Shown here: positions 12,841 through 21,971 of the stretch, in pieces
Layout of the letters: each line of letters opens with the position of its first letter
How positions within the stretch are numbered: position 1 is the first letter of the stretch
Source: CAG-841 sp963614875
GTDB lineage: Bacteria; Bacillota; Clostridia; Oscillospirales; CAG-272
Reading direction: 5' to 3'
NCBI GenBank assembly: GCA_963614875.1
Contig: CAVEFC010000006.1
Coordinates: 1-48,730 of the forward strand
Length of the DNA stretch: 48,730 nucleotides
Notes under the pieces: generated by a model
What the model was told of the DNA's origin: nothing
What the model saw: the letters and a program-made list of their open reading frames with translations, nothing else
Database searches by the model: none
Position numbers and translations under genes: made by a program

Positions 12841-15069
12841 ATGATAAACTGCAAGTCCTGCGGACAGAACATTATCACAGCCGAGCCGATTTCGGACAGC
12901 TGTATCCGATTGCGTATAGCCGACATCGGCGACAAAGAATGCGGCATGAGCCGCTACGGTATTTACGAAAAGCTTCCGACGCCGGAATTTTCAAGCGAAG
13001 AAAACGGTGAAAAGACAGTAATAGCCGTGAAAAACGCTCGTCTTGAGGTTGGCTCGGACGGTGACTTTGCCTTTTTTGACGCAAGCGGAAAAAAGCTTAT
13101 TTCTTCCGCGGAGATAAAAAAACAGCGCGGCGGCTTTGACGCAAAAATATCCTATCGTGACGGAGCAAAGATATACGGTCTGGGCGACGCCACTCGCCGT
13201 CGCATAGAAAAGACGGGCTTTGTAACGGAGATATGGGTAAGAAATGTAAAGTGTTATATACCTGTTTCGTTTATACACAGTAACGACGGCTGGGGATTTC
13301 TTCTCAATTCCACATGGCGTCACATGGTCGATATCGGCGCTTCCGAAAAGGACATTATGCGGATTGTCGCACGCGGCGGAGCGTTTGACGTTTATCTTTT
13401 TGCCGCGCCCGACACGCACAGTATGCTTTCTGAATATACGCGCGTCATTGGCAGACCGATAATGCTTCCGAAATGGGCATACGGACTTTCGTTTGTGGCA
13501 AATCAGGCAAACGATATAAACGATACGATGAACGACTGCCTTAATTTCCGCAGGGAAGATATTCCGTGCGACATAATCGGGCTTGAGCCCGGCTGGACGG
13601 CAGACCGTCGCTATCATTTCGGCACGGACAAGGAATGGAATCAGAAAACGTATCCTGTTCCGGGCTGGCAGAAAGGCGATAAAGCTTCCACGTTTCTCGG
13701 CGCGATGGAGAGAATTCATTTCCATCTCAGTCTTTGGCTCTGCATAGAATACGACCTTTCCTATGAGGAGGAGCGTCGCGCGGGACACGCGGTAAAGCCG
13801 GACGAAGTAATCTGGGACGACGACGATTATGTTCACGATTCGCACTTTGCGACGGCGGCGCGTCTTGACGGCAACACAAAGCTTGAAGAACCGTTCTTCG
13901 AGCATCTTAAAAAGTTTGTCGATGACGGCGCGGAATGCTTCAAGCTTGACGGCTGTCACCAGATAGACGATCATCCCGATCGTCTGTGGGGCAACGGAAT
14001 GACCGACGAGGAAATGCACAATCTTTTCCCGCTTATTTATGCAAAGCAGATGAGCCTCGGCTACCGTGAGCATACCGGCAGGCGCGCAATGATATACACC
14101 TCCGGCGGATATACCGGAATTCAGAAATACGCAGCGACGTGGGCGGGAGATACGGGCGGAGGAGCAAAGCCTCTTGCGTCCATGCTCAATCTCGGATATG
14201 CGGGACATTCAAACGTCAGCTGCGATATGGAAACAAACTGCACGGCGGGAATCCATTTCGGATTTATGCAGACGTGGTCTCAGCTTTCAAACTGGGCGTA
14301 TTGGAATCAGCCGTGGTTTCTTGAGGACGAGCTAAAAGAGAGCTTCCGCTTTTATGCAAAGCTCCGTTACCGTCTTGCGCCTTATATTTACACAATGGCG
14401 CACACGGCGGCGCAGACGGGTCTTCCCGTGATGCGCGCGATGTCGATGGAATATCCGGATATGGAAAAAGCGGACGAATTGAGCTGTCAGTATATGTTCG
14501 GCGACGGTATTCTGACGTCGGCATTTGTAGATGAAATCACGCTTCCCGACGGCAAATGGATAAACGCATGGACGGGCGAAAAAACAAACGGCGGAAAAAC
14601 GGTTGCCGTGAAAACGGACGGCGTGATCGGCGGGGCGCTTTATGTAAAAGAGGGCGCGATAATTCCGACCGTAAGCGACAGAGCTTATCTCGGAACGAAG
14701 GCGTTTGAGGGCGTTACGTTCAATGTTTATCCGTCCGAGAGCGAAACCTCGTTTACGCTTTACGACGACGATGGCATCACCTACGGCTATGAAAAAGGCG
14801 AGTTTGCCGAAGTCAAGGTTACCGCAAAGAAAACGGCGGGCAAAACCGTCGTTACCGTTATGCAGAGAACGGGCGCATTTGAAGGTATGCCGGAAAAATG
14901 CGTTTATACGATAAAGCTTTATCAGGACGGTATCACCGCGGCGACGGCAGACGGCAAGCCCGCCATAATAACGGCGCAGGACGGCTGGTGCAATACGGGC
15001 GCGGTAAAGGCATTTGCCGTAACGGCGGAGGTAAAGGACTCGCCCGTGACAATAGAATTCGAAGCGTGA
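12841..15069 (+). CDS. Glycoside hydrolase family 31 (alpha-glucosidase/alpha-xylosidase type)
   Basis: A 742-residue cytoplasmic glycosidase without a signal peptide. The N-terminal beta-sandwich includes KIYGLGDATRR, the GH31 substrate-contact loop. The catalytic barrel starts near MLPKWAYGLSF, followed by the FRREDIPCDIIGLEPGW block. The likely nucleophile is the Asp in CFKLDGCHQ and the acid/base the Asp in ATWAGDTGGG. Beta-rich C-terminal domains follow (LYVKEGAIIPT, YDDDGITYGYEKG). The ATG at 12841 has AAGGTGG five bases upstream; upstream in-frame codons belong to repeat DNA. Retaining GH31 enzymes cleave alpha-linked glucose, xylose or galactose; which one cannot be decided here. It probably consumes imported oligosaccharides. 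Confidence 0.88.
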   Translation: MINCKSCGQNIITAEPISDSCIRLRIADIGDKECGMSRYGIYEKLPTPEFSSEENGEKTVIAVKNARLEVGSDGDFAFFDASGKKLISSAEIKKQRGGFDAKISYRDGAKIYGLGDATRRRIEKTGFVTEIWVRNVKCYIPVSFIHSNDGWGFLLNSTWRHMVDIGASEKDIMRIVARGGAFDVYLFAAPDTHSMLSEYTRVIGRPIMLPKWAYGLSFVANQANDINDTMNDCLNFRREDIPCDIIGLEPGWTADRRYHFGTDKEWNQKTYPVPGWQKGDKASTFLGAMERIHFHLSLWLCIEYDLSYEEERRAGHAVKPDEVIWDDDDYVHDSHFATAARLDGNTKLEEPFFEHLKKFVDDGAECFKLDGCHQIDDHPDRLWGNGMTDEEMHNLFPLIYAKQMSLGYREHTGRRAMIYTSGGYTGIQKYAATWAGDTGGGAKPLASMLNLGYAGHSNVSCDMETNCTAGIHFGFMQTWSQLSNWAYWNQPWFLEDELKESFRFYAKLRYRLAPYIYTMAHTAAQTGLPVMRAMSMEYPDMEKADELSCQYMFGDGILTSAFVDEITLPDGKWINAWTGEKTNGGKTVAVKTDGVIGGALYVKEGAIIPTVSDRAYLGTKAFEGVTFNVYPSESETSFTLYDDDGITYGYEKGEFAEVKVTAKKTAGKTVVTVMQRTGAFEGMPEKCVYTIKLYQDGITAATADGKPAIITAQDGWCNTGAVKAFAVTAEVKDSPVTIEFEA

Positions 15070-15077
15070 CCGCTTTT

Positions 15078-15112
15078 AAGGTCGGCAGGAGGCTGCCGGC
15101 CTTTGTTTTTTT
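15078..15112 (+). terminator. Rho-independent terminator of the GH31 gene
   Basis: AAGGTCGGCAG (15078-15088), a GAGG loop and CTGCCGGCCTT (15093-15103), then TTGTTTTTTT. Confidence 0.88.
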
Positions 15113-15133
15113 CGGAAAAACGCTCCGCGAAGG

Positions 15134-15162
15134 TTGACACGGGCGTATAAATATTATATAAT
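15134..15162 (+). promoter_or_regulatory. Full-consensus promoter of the housekeeping operon
   Basis: TTGACA at 15134-15139, exactly 17 bases, TATAAT at 15157-15162. It is the only strong promoter I see before the thirteen-gene run that ends at the 27431 terminator. Confidence 0.85.
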
Positions 15163-15212
15163 TATCTTATTATATTATGGGCATTTGCGCAAAGGCGCAG
15201 GAAAGGCATAAA

Positions 15213-16097
15213 ATGATAAGAAGTATGACAGCATACGGACGCGCGAAAAGGGAAACCGCCGGACGCAGCGTTCTTGTCGAGATAAAGTCGGTGAACAACC
15301 GTTATCTTGATTGTACTATCAAAATTCCCCGTCTTTTCGGATTTCTTGAAGAAAAGATAAAATCCCGACTCACGGAAAGAGGCATTTCGCGCGGAAAAAT
15401 CGACGTTTTCGTAAGCATTGACGTGCTTGAAAACGCAGGCATAGAGGTCGAGCTTGACCGCGCTTACGTAAAAAGCTATATAGACGCGCTCCGTCGTCTT
15501 TCGGAGGAATTCGGACTTCCGAGCGATCTTTCGACTATGAGAATCGCTCAGAACAGGGATATTTTCACGGTGAAAAAAGCGGATGAGGATATAGAAGCGG
15601 AGTGGCAGAATTTTCTGCCCGTGCTTGACGAAGCGATAGACGCGTTCCTTTGCGCGAGAGAAACCGAGGGCGCGAATATGAAAGCCGATATCGTTGAAAA
15701 ACGCAGAAGGGTTGAAGCGCTTGCAAAAAAGATAGCGCCGCTTTCGGAAGCCGACGTAAAAGGTCAGTTTGAAAAGATACGTCAGCGCATAATGCAGATA
15801 GCGGGCGAGGGAATAAGCTTTGACGAGGGCAGACTTCTTACGGAGTGCGCGCTTGCCGCGGACAAGCTTGCGATAGACGAGGAGCTTGTGCGTCTTGATT
15901 CGCACTTTGCCGCGTTTGACGAAATAGTCGAATCTGACGAGCCGGTTGGCAGAAGACTTGATTTTCTGCTTCAGGAGATAAACCGCGAAACAAACACTAT
16001 AGGCTCAAAGGCAAACAACGCGGAAATAGCAAGGCTTGTTGTCGAAATAAAAGCCGAGCTTGAAAAAATCCGCGAACAGATACAGAACATTGAATGA
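15213..16097 (+). CDS. yicC: YicC family endoribonuclease
   Basis: A 294-residue member of the YicC/YloC family, recently characterised as endoribonucleases involved in small-RNA and mRNA turnover. The N-terminal signature is IRSMTAYGRA followed by VEIKSVNNRYLD. The C-terminal DUF1732 part contains INRETNTIGSKANNAEI and ends in KAELEKIREQIQNIE, matching the family end to end. The ATG at 15213 is chosen because AGGAAAGG lies six bases upstream; an ATG 36 bases earlier has no such site. It is the first gene of the operon and is followed closely by remA and gmk, the usual Firmicutes order. Confidence 0.92.
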   Translation: MIRSMTAYGRAKRETAGRSVLVEIKSVNNRYLDCTIKIPRLFGFLEEKIKSRLTERGISRGKIDVFVSIDVLENAGIEVELDRAYVKSYIDALRRLSEEFGLPSDLSTMRIAQNRDIFTVKKADEDIEAEWQNFLPVLDEAIDAFLCARETEGANMKADIVEKRRRVEALAKKIAPLSEADVKGQFEKIRQRIMQIAGEGISFDEGRLLTECALAADKLAIDEELVRLDSHFAAFDEIVESDEPVGRRLDFLLQEINRETNTIGSKANNAEIARLVVEIKAELEKIREQIQNIE

Positions 16098-16124
16098 TTC
16101 CGAAAGGACGGCAATAATAATTTT

Positions 16125-16397
16125 ATGATGAAATTCATTAACATTGGTTTTGGCAATATGGTTGCGGCGCACAGAGTGGTTGCGGTTGTAAGTCCCGAAT
16201 CCGCACCGATAAAACGTCTTGTGGCGGAGCAGAAGGAAGCGGGCGGACTTATAGACGTTTCCTGCGGAAGACGCACGCGCTCCGTTATCATAACGGACAG
16301 CGACCACGTTATTCTGTCCGCACTTGCGGCGGAAACGATATCCGGCAGACTTGAAGGGCTTTTTGAGTCCGATGACGACGAGGACGAAGACGAATGA
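16125..16397 (+). CDS. remA: Extracellular matrix regulator RemA (DUF370)
   Basis: A 90-residue DNA-binding protein matching the DUF370 family nearly throughout: FINIGFGNMVAAHRVVAVVSPESAP, AGGLIDVSCGRRTRSVIIT, and the C-terminal SGRLEGLFE. In Bacillus subtilis RemA activates matrix and osmoprotection genes and forms ring-shaped oligomers on DNA. In clostridia it sits between yicC and gmk, as here. The acidic tail SDDDEDEDE is longer than usual. AAGGACGG lies 13 bases before the first ATG; a second ATG follows immediately. Its stop overlaps the gmk ATG. Confidence 0.93.
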   Translation: MMKFINIGFGNMVAAHRVVAVVSPESAPIKRLVAEQKEAGGLIDVSCGRRTRSVIITDSDHVILSALAAETISGRLEGLFESDDDEDEDE

Positions 16398-17008
16398 ATA
16401 CAAACGGAAAAGGATTGCTTTTCGTCGTTTCCGGCCCTGCGGGGAGCGGCAAAAGCACGATAGTGAAAAAGCTTGTGGATACGGGAGAATTTGAATTTTC
16501 CGTTTCGGCAACGACGCGCGCTCCCAGAGAAGGAGAAATAAACGGAGTGCATTATCACTTCATCACGCGCGAAAGCTTTGAAGAAAAAATAGCAAACGGC
16601 GAAATGCTCGAGCACGCGGAATATGTCGGCAATTTTTACGGAACACCCAAGGACGCCGTTCTGAAATGTCTTGACGCGGGAAAGAATATAATTCTCGAAA
16701 TAGAGGTTCAGGGCGCGATGCAGATAAAGGAAAAAATGCCGGAGGCGGTGATGGTGCTTATTCTTCCGCCCGACGCGAAAACGCTTGAAGAACGTCTGCG
16801 CGGCAGAGGCACCGAAACCGAAGAAGTGATAAGAAAGCGAATGGAAGCTTCAAAATACGAGCTTGAATATTTTTCAAGGTACGATTACATTGTGATAAAC
16901 GGGCACGGCTGTTCGGATAAAGCGGCGGAGCTTATACTTTCAATAGAAAAAGCAGAAAAGGCGCGCACCTTCCGCAACGCACAGATAAAAGAAAAATTTT
17001 TTAATTAA
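16394..17008 (+). CDS. gmk: Guanylate kinase
   Basis: A 204-residue essential enzyme that converts GMP and ATP to GDP and ADP. It has the P-loop GPAGSGKSTI near residue 14, the GMP-binding SVSATTRAPREGEINGVHY, and FGTP-like NFYGTPKDAV. The lid region RLRGRGTETEEVIRKRM follows. The length is normal. The ATG overlaps the remA stop by four bases. It is placed before rpoZ, as in most Firmicutes. Confidence 0.96.
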   Translation: MNTNGKGLLFVVSGPAGSGKSTIVKKLVDTGEFEFSVSATTRAPREGEINGVHYHFITRESFEEKIANGEMLEHAEYVGNFYGTPKDAVLKCLDAGKNIILEIEVQGAMQIKEKMPEAVMVLILPPDAKTLEERLRGRGTETEEVIRKRMEASKYELEYFSRYDYIVINGHGCSDKAAELILSIEKAEKARTFRNAQIKEKFFN

Positions 17009-17025
17009 GTCAGGAGATAAATATT

Positions 17026-17340
17026 ATGATGATCAGTCCCTCTATCGATGAACTTACGAAAGGCAAAATGAATCGCTATATGCTTGTTATGGCAACGGCA
17101 AAATGCGCAAGAATGGTGACAGACGAATATGTGGCTCAGAGAGAAAGAGCCGAAAGAATGATCGAAAGAAAAGAAACTGATAAGTCCATAGCGGCGCTTA
17201 TAAAGGGCGACGTCCGCGACAAAAAAGCCGTTGAAAACGCCGTACAGCGTCTTTACAAGGGAGATTTCCTTATCGTAGGACTTTCGGACGCGGAGGACGG
17301 AAACCCCTCGAACGAGGTTACCGCCGAAGAAAATCTCTGA
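17026..17340 (+). CDS. rpoZ: DNA-directed RNA polymerase omega subunit
   Basis: A 104-residue omega subunit, which assists folding of the beta-prime subunit and core assembly. It is recognised by ISPSIDELTKGKMNRYMLVMATAKCAR, the conserved N-terminal helices of RpoZ, with the ALIKGDVRDKKAVENAV block further on. It is somewhat longer than the 70-90 residues typical of the family because of an acidic C-terminal tail. CAGGAG lies about ten bases before the ATG. It sits between gmk and priA as expected. Confidence 0.9.
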   Translation: MMISPSIDELTKGKMNRYMLVMATAKCARMVTDEYVAQRERAERMIERKETDKSIAALIKGDVRDKKAVENAVQRLYKGDFLIVGLSDAEDGNPSNEVTAEENL

Positions 17341-17346
17341 TCCGTG

Positions 17347-19791
17347 ATGGAAAAATACGACCGCGCCGTAGGCGTGCGTCTGCTTGATATTCCGTATCAT
17401 CTGGATTCGGTATACACCTACTATGTTCCCGAAACGGTTGAAACTTTTCTTTCGCGCGGAATGTTCGTGCTTGTGCCGTTCGGCGCGGCAAACAAAAAGC
17501 AAAGCGCTATAGTCGAAATATCCGAGCACGGAGGCGAATATCAGACCTTAAAGCCCGTGACCTCGGTTATAAACACCGAGCTTGCCTTATCCGAAGAAAT
17601 GCTTGCGACGGTTGAATTTCTCCGCGAAAGAACCTTTTGCACAACGGGCGATGCCGTGCGCCGTATGATACCGGCGGAAGCCTTTGAAAAAGCCGGAGAA
17701 TATTATTCTGCGGCGGACGGAGCGGACGTTCAGAGTCTGAACCAGAAGAGCCGCGTCGTGTTTGATTTTATCAAAGCAAAGGGGCAGGTGTCGGCATCGG
17801 AGCTTACGAAAGCGTTTTCGGACGAGGTAAGACCGCTCATTCTGAGAATGGTAAAGAGCGGAGCGCTTGTATCGGAGCTTAAGCTTGAAGGCGCGGCAAG
17901 GATTGCCGAGGAAAGCATTGCCGTTTTGCGCGAGGACGCGGACGAAACAAAGCTTTCCGCGCCGAGAACTCCGCAGACGTATCGCGCGCTGTTTGAGCGC
18001 ATCCGCGAGGCAGGGAGAATACCGCTGTGCGAGCTTACAGCCGAAGGCTTTACTACGTCGGCTGTAAAGGGGCTTGAAAAGCGCGGACTCATAAACATCG
18101 TAAAGCAGGAAAAGCTGCGTCTGCCGTATATGGATTTTCCCGTTAAAAACGAAGCCGTAACGCTTTCGCCGTCGCAGAAGCGCGCAAAGGACGAGCTTTC
18201 GGCTATGATAGACGGAAAAGCGCACGGTGCGCTTCTTTACGGAGTTACGGGCTCGGGAAAAACAAGCGTTATCCTTGCGCTCTGCGAGGACGTCGTAAAG
18301 CGCGGAAAAACCGCCATCGTTCTTGTTCCCGAAATTGCGCTGACGTGGCAATCGGTTTCTGTGTTTTCGGCGCGCTTCGGAGGAAGACTTGCCGTAATAC
18401 ATTCGGCGCTTTCGGGCGGCGAACGCTTTGACACGTACCGCAGAATCAGGCGCGGAGAGTGCGACGTCGTGCTCGGAACGCGCTCGGCGATATTCGCTCC
18501 GCTCGAAAATCCCGCGCTCATCGTTATAGACGAGGAGCAGGAGCACACATATAAATCCGATCAGTCGCCGAAATATTCCGCAAAGGACGTCGCACGCTTC
18601 CGCTGCGAAAAAAACGGAGCGCTTATGCTTTTATGCTCGGCAACGCCGTCCGTCGAAACGTTTTATCGCGCCACGACGGGAATATATTCGCTTGTAAGGC
18701 TTGAAGGCAGATACGGCAAAGCCGAGTTGCCCAAGGTTACGATAGCCGATATGCGCACGTCCTCCGGCGGAGGAGATTTCCGCATAATAGGAGATCTGCT
18801 TGCGGAAAAGCTTATAAAAAACTATGAAGACGGACATCAGTCGCTGCTTTTTCTCAACCGCAGAGGGTACAGCAGCTTTCTCATATGCCGCAAATGCGGC
18901 GGAGTGATGCTCTGCCCGCACTGCTCGGTGGCGCTTACCTTTCACACGGGCAGAGGCGAGGGCGAAATGGTGTGCCATTATTGCGGATACAAAGCGCGTC
19001 CGCCGAAAAAATGCCCTTCGTGCGAAAGCGAACACATAGGCTATATGGGCTTCGGCACGCAGGCGCTTGAAGAAGCGGTAACGGCGCTTATCCCCGGCGC
19101 GAGAGTGCTGAGAATGGACGCCGACACAACGTCGGCAAAGCATTCGCGCGACGAGATAATCAGCAGCTTTTCGAGAGGCGACGCCGATATTCTTTTGGGC
19201 ACGCAGATGATAGCGAAGGGACACAACTTTCCGCGCGTTACGCTTGCAGCCGCGGTTTCTGCCGACAGCTCGCTTTATTCAGACGATTTCCGCGCCGCAG
19301 AAAGAACCTTTTCGATAATCACTCAGCTTGTCGGGCGCTCCGGCAGAAGCGAAGAGCCGGGCGAAGCGGTAGTCCAGACGTACTGCCCCGACAGCGAAAC
19401 GATACGGCTCGGCGCAGAGCAGGATTACGACAGATTTTTCGCAAACGAAATAGCAATGCGGCGCGCGCTTGTCTTTCCGCCGTTCTGCGATATCGCCGTG
19501 TTCGGCATATCGTCGGGAGAGGAAAGGCTTTCAAAGGAATTTTCCGCAAAGCTTGCGGCGGAGCTTTCGCGCCTGCAAAAAGAAAAATACGGGGACGTTC
19601 CGTGCGTTGTTTACGGACCGTTCGAAGCGCCGCTGTATAAACTGAAAAACAAATACCGTATGAGAATTTTAATAAAGCACAAAAACAACGCGCGGTCAAG
19701 GGCGCTGTTTTCGGAGCTTCTCAAAACGGCGGAAAAAGCAGCCGCCGGAAAAATATCTGTTTCCGTCGATATAAATCCTTCGGCGGTGTAA
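17347..19791 (+). CDS. priA: Primosomal protein N' (replication restart helicase)
   Basis: An 814-residue superfamily 2 DNA helicase that reloads the replisome at stalled forks. It shows an N-terminal DNA-binding domain, Walker A YGVTGSGKTSV near residue 300, Walker B box IDEEQEHTYK (DEEQ where DEEH is usual), and motif III LLCSATPSVE. Paired zinc-binding cysteines follow (CRKCGG, CPHCSV, CHYCGY, CPSCES), then the C-terminal QLVGRSGR motif VI. An in-frame GTG lies one codon upstream (17344); the ATG is listed. There is little Shine-Dalgarno sequence, so translation may be coupled to rpoZ, whose stop is a few bases away. Confidence 0.95.
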   Translation: MEKYDRAVGVRLLDIPYHLDSVYTYYVPETVETFLSRGMFVLVPFGAANKKQSAIVEISEHGGEYQTLKPVTSVINTELALSEEMLATVEFLRERTFCTTGDAVRRMIPAEAFEKAGEYYSAADGADVQSLNQKSRVVFDFIKAKGQVSASELTKAFSDEVRPLILRMVKSGALVSELKLEGAARIAEESIAVLREDADETKLSAPRTPQTYRALFERIREAGRIPLCELTAEGFTTSAVKGLEKRGLINIVKQEKLRLPYMDFPVKNEAVTLSPSQKRAKDELSAMIDGKAHGALLYGVTGSGKTSVILALCEDVVKRGKTAIVLVPEIALTWQSVSVFSARFGGRLAVIHSALSGGERFDTYRRIRRGECDVVLGTRSAIFAPLENPALIVIDEEQEHTYKSDQSPKYSAKDVARFRCEKNGALMLLCSATPSVETFYRATTGIYSLVRLEGRYGKAELPKVTIADMRTSSGGGDFRIIGDLLAEKLIKNYEDGHQSLLFLNRRGYSSFLICRKCGGVMLCPHCSVALTFHTGRGEGEMVCHYCGYKARPPKKCPSCESEHIGYMGFGTQALEEAVTALIPGARVLRMDADTTSAKHSRDEIISSFSRGDADILLGTQMIAKGHNFPRVTLAAAVSADSSLYSDDFRAAERTFSIITQLVGRSGRSEEPGEAVVQTYCPDSETIRLGAEQDYDRFFANEIAMRRALVFPPFCDIAVFGISSGEERLSKEFSAKLAAELSRLQKEKYGDVPCVVYGPFEAPLYKLKNKYRMRILIKHKNNARSRALFSELLKTAEKAAAGKISVSVDINPSAV

Positions 19792-19801
19792 AGGAGAAAT
19801 C

Positions 19802-20281
19802 ATGGCAAAGCTTAAAATAGTCACAGACGAAGCGCCTTTGAGAAAAAAGAGCCGTCCCGTGACCGAAATAAACGAAAGAATAAAAACTCTGCTTTCGGAT
19901 ATGCTCGAAACAATGCGCGATGCGGACGGCGTGGGGCTCGCCGCTCCTCAGGTGGGCGTTCTGCGCAGAGTTGTTGTAATTGAGGTTACGGAGGGAGAGG
20001 TGCTTATGCTCATCAATCCCGAAATAATAGAAACTTCCGGAGAGCAGGTGGGGCCCGAGGGCTGTCTTTCGCTTCCCGGCGAGCAGGGCATAGTCCGCCG
20101 TCCGAACTATGTAAAGCTTCGGGCGCTTGATCCCGACGGAAACGAACGCATATACGAGGGAATGGGACTTCTTGCCCGCGCGATGTGCCACGAAACAGAC
20201 CATCTTGACGGAATTCTTTATCCCGATAAGGCGGAAAGAATGATGACAAGAGAGGAGCTTGACGGAGGGGACGAGGAGTGA
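19802..20281 (+). CDS. def: Peptide deformylase
   Basis: A 159-residue metalloenzyme that removes the formyl group from nascent proteins. The three family motifs are complete: GVGLAAPQVG (motif 1), EGCLSLPG (motif 2, metal-binding Cys) and CHETDHLDG (motif 3, HExDH with two His ligands and the catalytic Glu). AAAGGAG lies shortly before the ATG. It overlaps fmt by four bases, pairing the enzymes that remove and add the formyl group. Confidence 0.97.
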   Translation: MAKLKIVTDEAPLRKKSRPVTEINERIKTLLSDMLETMRDADGVGLAAPQVGVLRRVVVIEVTEGEVLMLINPEIIETSGEQVGPEGCLSLPGEQGIVRRPNYVKLRALDPDGNERIYEGMGLLARAMCHETDHLDGILYPDKAERMMTREELDGGDEE

Positions 20282-21237
20282 GGATACTTTTCTTCGGAAC
20301 GCCCGAATTTGCGGAAAACGTGCTTTGCGCGCTTGCCGCCTCCGAATATAAAAACGATATAATAGGCGTCGTCACAAGAGAAGACAAACCAAAGGATCGC
20401 GGTCATAAGCTGACGCCGCCTCCGGTAAAGGTTGCGGCGGAAAAGCTCGGCTATCCCGTGTATCAGCCGCAGACGCTCAAAGAGGAAGCCTTCGGCGAAA
20501 CGTTCCGCACGCTTGCGCCCGATCTTTGTATTGTCGTGGCTTACGGAAAGATACTTCCGCACTACGTGCTTTTCGGATCAGAGTTCGGCGCGATAAACGT
20601 TCACGGCTCGCTCCTTCCGAAATATCGCGGAGCGGCGCCCTTTCAGAGAGCGCTTATGGCAGGCGAAAAGGAAATAGGCGTTACGATAATGAAAATGGAC
20701 GACGGTCTTGACACGGGCGATATGCTCGCAAAGACGGCTGTCCCCGTTATGCCGGAAACCACCTGCGGCGATATAGAAAGCGAGCTTTCGGAAAAAGGCG
20801 CGGCGCTTCTGCTTGACGTTATCCGTGCGCTCGGAACGGACAAATATCCGCCCGAAAAACAGGACGACAGCCTTTCTACCTACGCAAAGAAAATCGAGAG
20901 CGAGGACAGAATAATAGATTTTTCGCAGAGCGCGGATGTCTGCTCGCAAAAAATACGCGCACTCTCGCCGTCGCCTCTTGCCGTAACCGATATCGACGGC
21001 GTGCCCGTAAAAATAACACGCGCCGTGACGGCTGACGGCGAAAGCACGGGCGATGAGGGAAAGGTTTCCGAGCTTTATGCAAAGGGCGACGGCAGAATAA
21101 CCGTAAACTGCGGAAAAGGCAGAATTGCCATACTGCGTCTTGTTCCTCAGGGCAAAAACGAAATGAGCGCGGGGGATTTTATAAGAGGCAGAAAAATAAA
21201 CGAAAATTCAATTCTCGGAAAAGGAGAAAGCAAATGA
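20278..21237 (+). CDS. fmt: Methionyl-tRNA formyltransferase
   Basis: A 319-residue enzyme that formylates initiator Met-tRNA with 10-formyl-tetrahydrofolate. It begins RILFFGTPEFAENVL. The catalytic core is INVHGSLLPKYRGAAPFQ (Asn and His) with the aspartate in MDDGLDTGDM. The C-terminal OB-like tRNA-binding domain follows from about residue 205. The start is GTG at 20278, overlapping the def stop, so translation is coupled. The length is normal. Confidence 0.96.
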   Translation: MRILFFGTPEFAENVLCALAASEYKNDIIGVVTREDKPKDRGHKLTPPPVKVAAEKLGYPVYQPQTLKEEAFGETFRTLAPDLCIVVAYGKILPHYVLFGSEFGAINVHGSLLPKYRGAAPFQRALMAGEKEIGVTIMKMDDGLDTGDMLAKTAVPVMPETTCGDIESELSEKGAALLLDVIRALGTDKYPPEKQDDSLSTYAKKIESEDRIIDFSQSADVCSQKIRALSPSPLAVTDIDGVPVKITRAVTADGESTGDEGKVSELYAKGDGRITVNCGKGRIAILRLVPQGKNEMSAGDFIRGRKINENSILGKGESK

Positions 21238-21971
21238 CCATATTCGGTTACTATTTTGAAAGCTATTATCTTTATATTGTGCTTGTACTTCCGTGCGTTA
21301 TCTGGGCAATGATAGCGCAGATAAGAGTTCAGAGCGCATACAGCGCTTATTCGCGCGTCCGCACGCTGAGAGGTCTTACCGGCGCGGAGGTCGCGGAGAG
21401 AATCCTGCGCTCGCAGGGCATAACAAACGTTGCCGTCGCGGGCTGTCGCGGCAGACTTTCGGATCATTACGATCCGCGCTCAAACACAGTCTTTCTTTCG
21501 GAGGGCGTTTACGGTTCAAGCTCGGTTGCCGCCTGCGGTATTGCCGCGCACGAATGCGGTCACGCAATTCAGCACGCGCGCGGATATGCGCCGCTCAGAC
21601 TTCGTTCCGCTCTTATACCGATAACCAACATAGGCTCAAATCTTGCGATGCCGCTTATCATAATCGGAATTCTGATTTCGTCCGTTTCGTATGAATCGGA
21701 TATCGGCTATTATATAGCCGTGGCAGGCGTGCTTTGCTTTGCGACCGCGACCGTTTTTCAGCTTGTCACGCTTCCCGTGGAATTCAACGCGAGCCGTCGC
21801 GCGCTTTCCGTGCTTGAAAGCGAGGGGATGGTTTCCTCCGAAGAAAAGAGCGGAGTAAGAAAAGTGCTTTGGGCGGCGGCAATGACATATGTCGCGGCGC
21901 TTGCGGTATCGCTTGCCAACCTGCTCAGACTTCTGATAATCGTTATGGGCGGAAGGAACAGAAGAAGATGA
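21234..21971 (+). CDS. Zinc metallopeptidase, YugP family
   Basis: A 245-residue integral membrane protease of the Zn_peptidase_2 family. The active site is the HECGHAIQH motif near residue 105, preceded by the ordered SDHYDPRSNTVFLSEGVYGSSSVAA block typical of YugP. Hydrophobic segments near residues 8-25, 135-155, 160-185 and 222-240 anchor it in the membrane. The start ATG overlaps the fmt stop, and its own stop overlaps the rsmB start. This position between fmt and rsmB is common in clostridia. Its substrates are unknown. Confidence 0.88.
   Translation: MTIFGYYFESYYLYIVLVLPCVIWAMIAQIRVQSAYSAYSRVRTLRGLTGAEVAERILRSQGITNVAVAGCRGRLSDHYDPRSNTVFLSEGVYGSSSVAACGIAAHECGHAIQHARGYAPLRLRSALIPITNIGSNLAMPLIIIGILISSVSYESDIGYYIAVAGVLCFATATVFQLVTLPVEFNASRRALSVLESEGMVSSEEKSGVRKVLWAAAMTYVAALAVSLANLLRLLIIVMGGRNRRR

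Noticed and set aside
12991..14208. 405-codon open frame on the minus strand
   Set aside because: It is antisense to the GH31 gene, whose catalytic motifs are clear. The antisense translation has no recognisable domain and no ribosome binding site.
17587..18546. 319-codon minus-strand frame opposite priA
   Set aside because: Highly basic, low-complexity translation, antisense to a conserved helicase.
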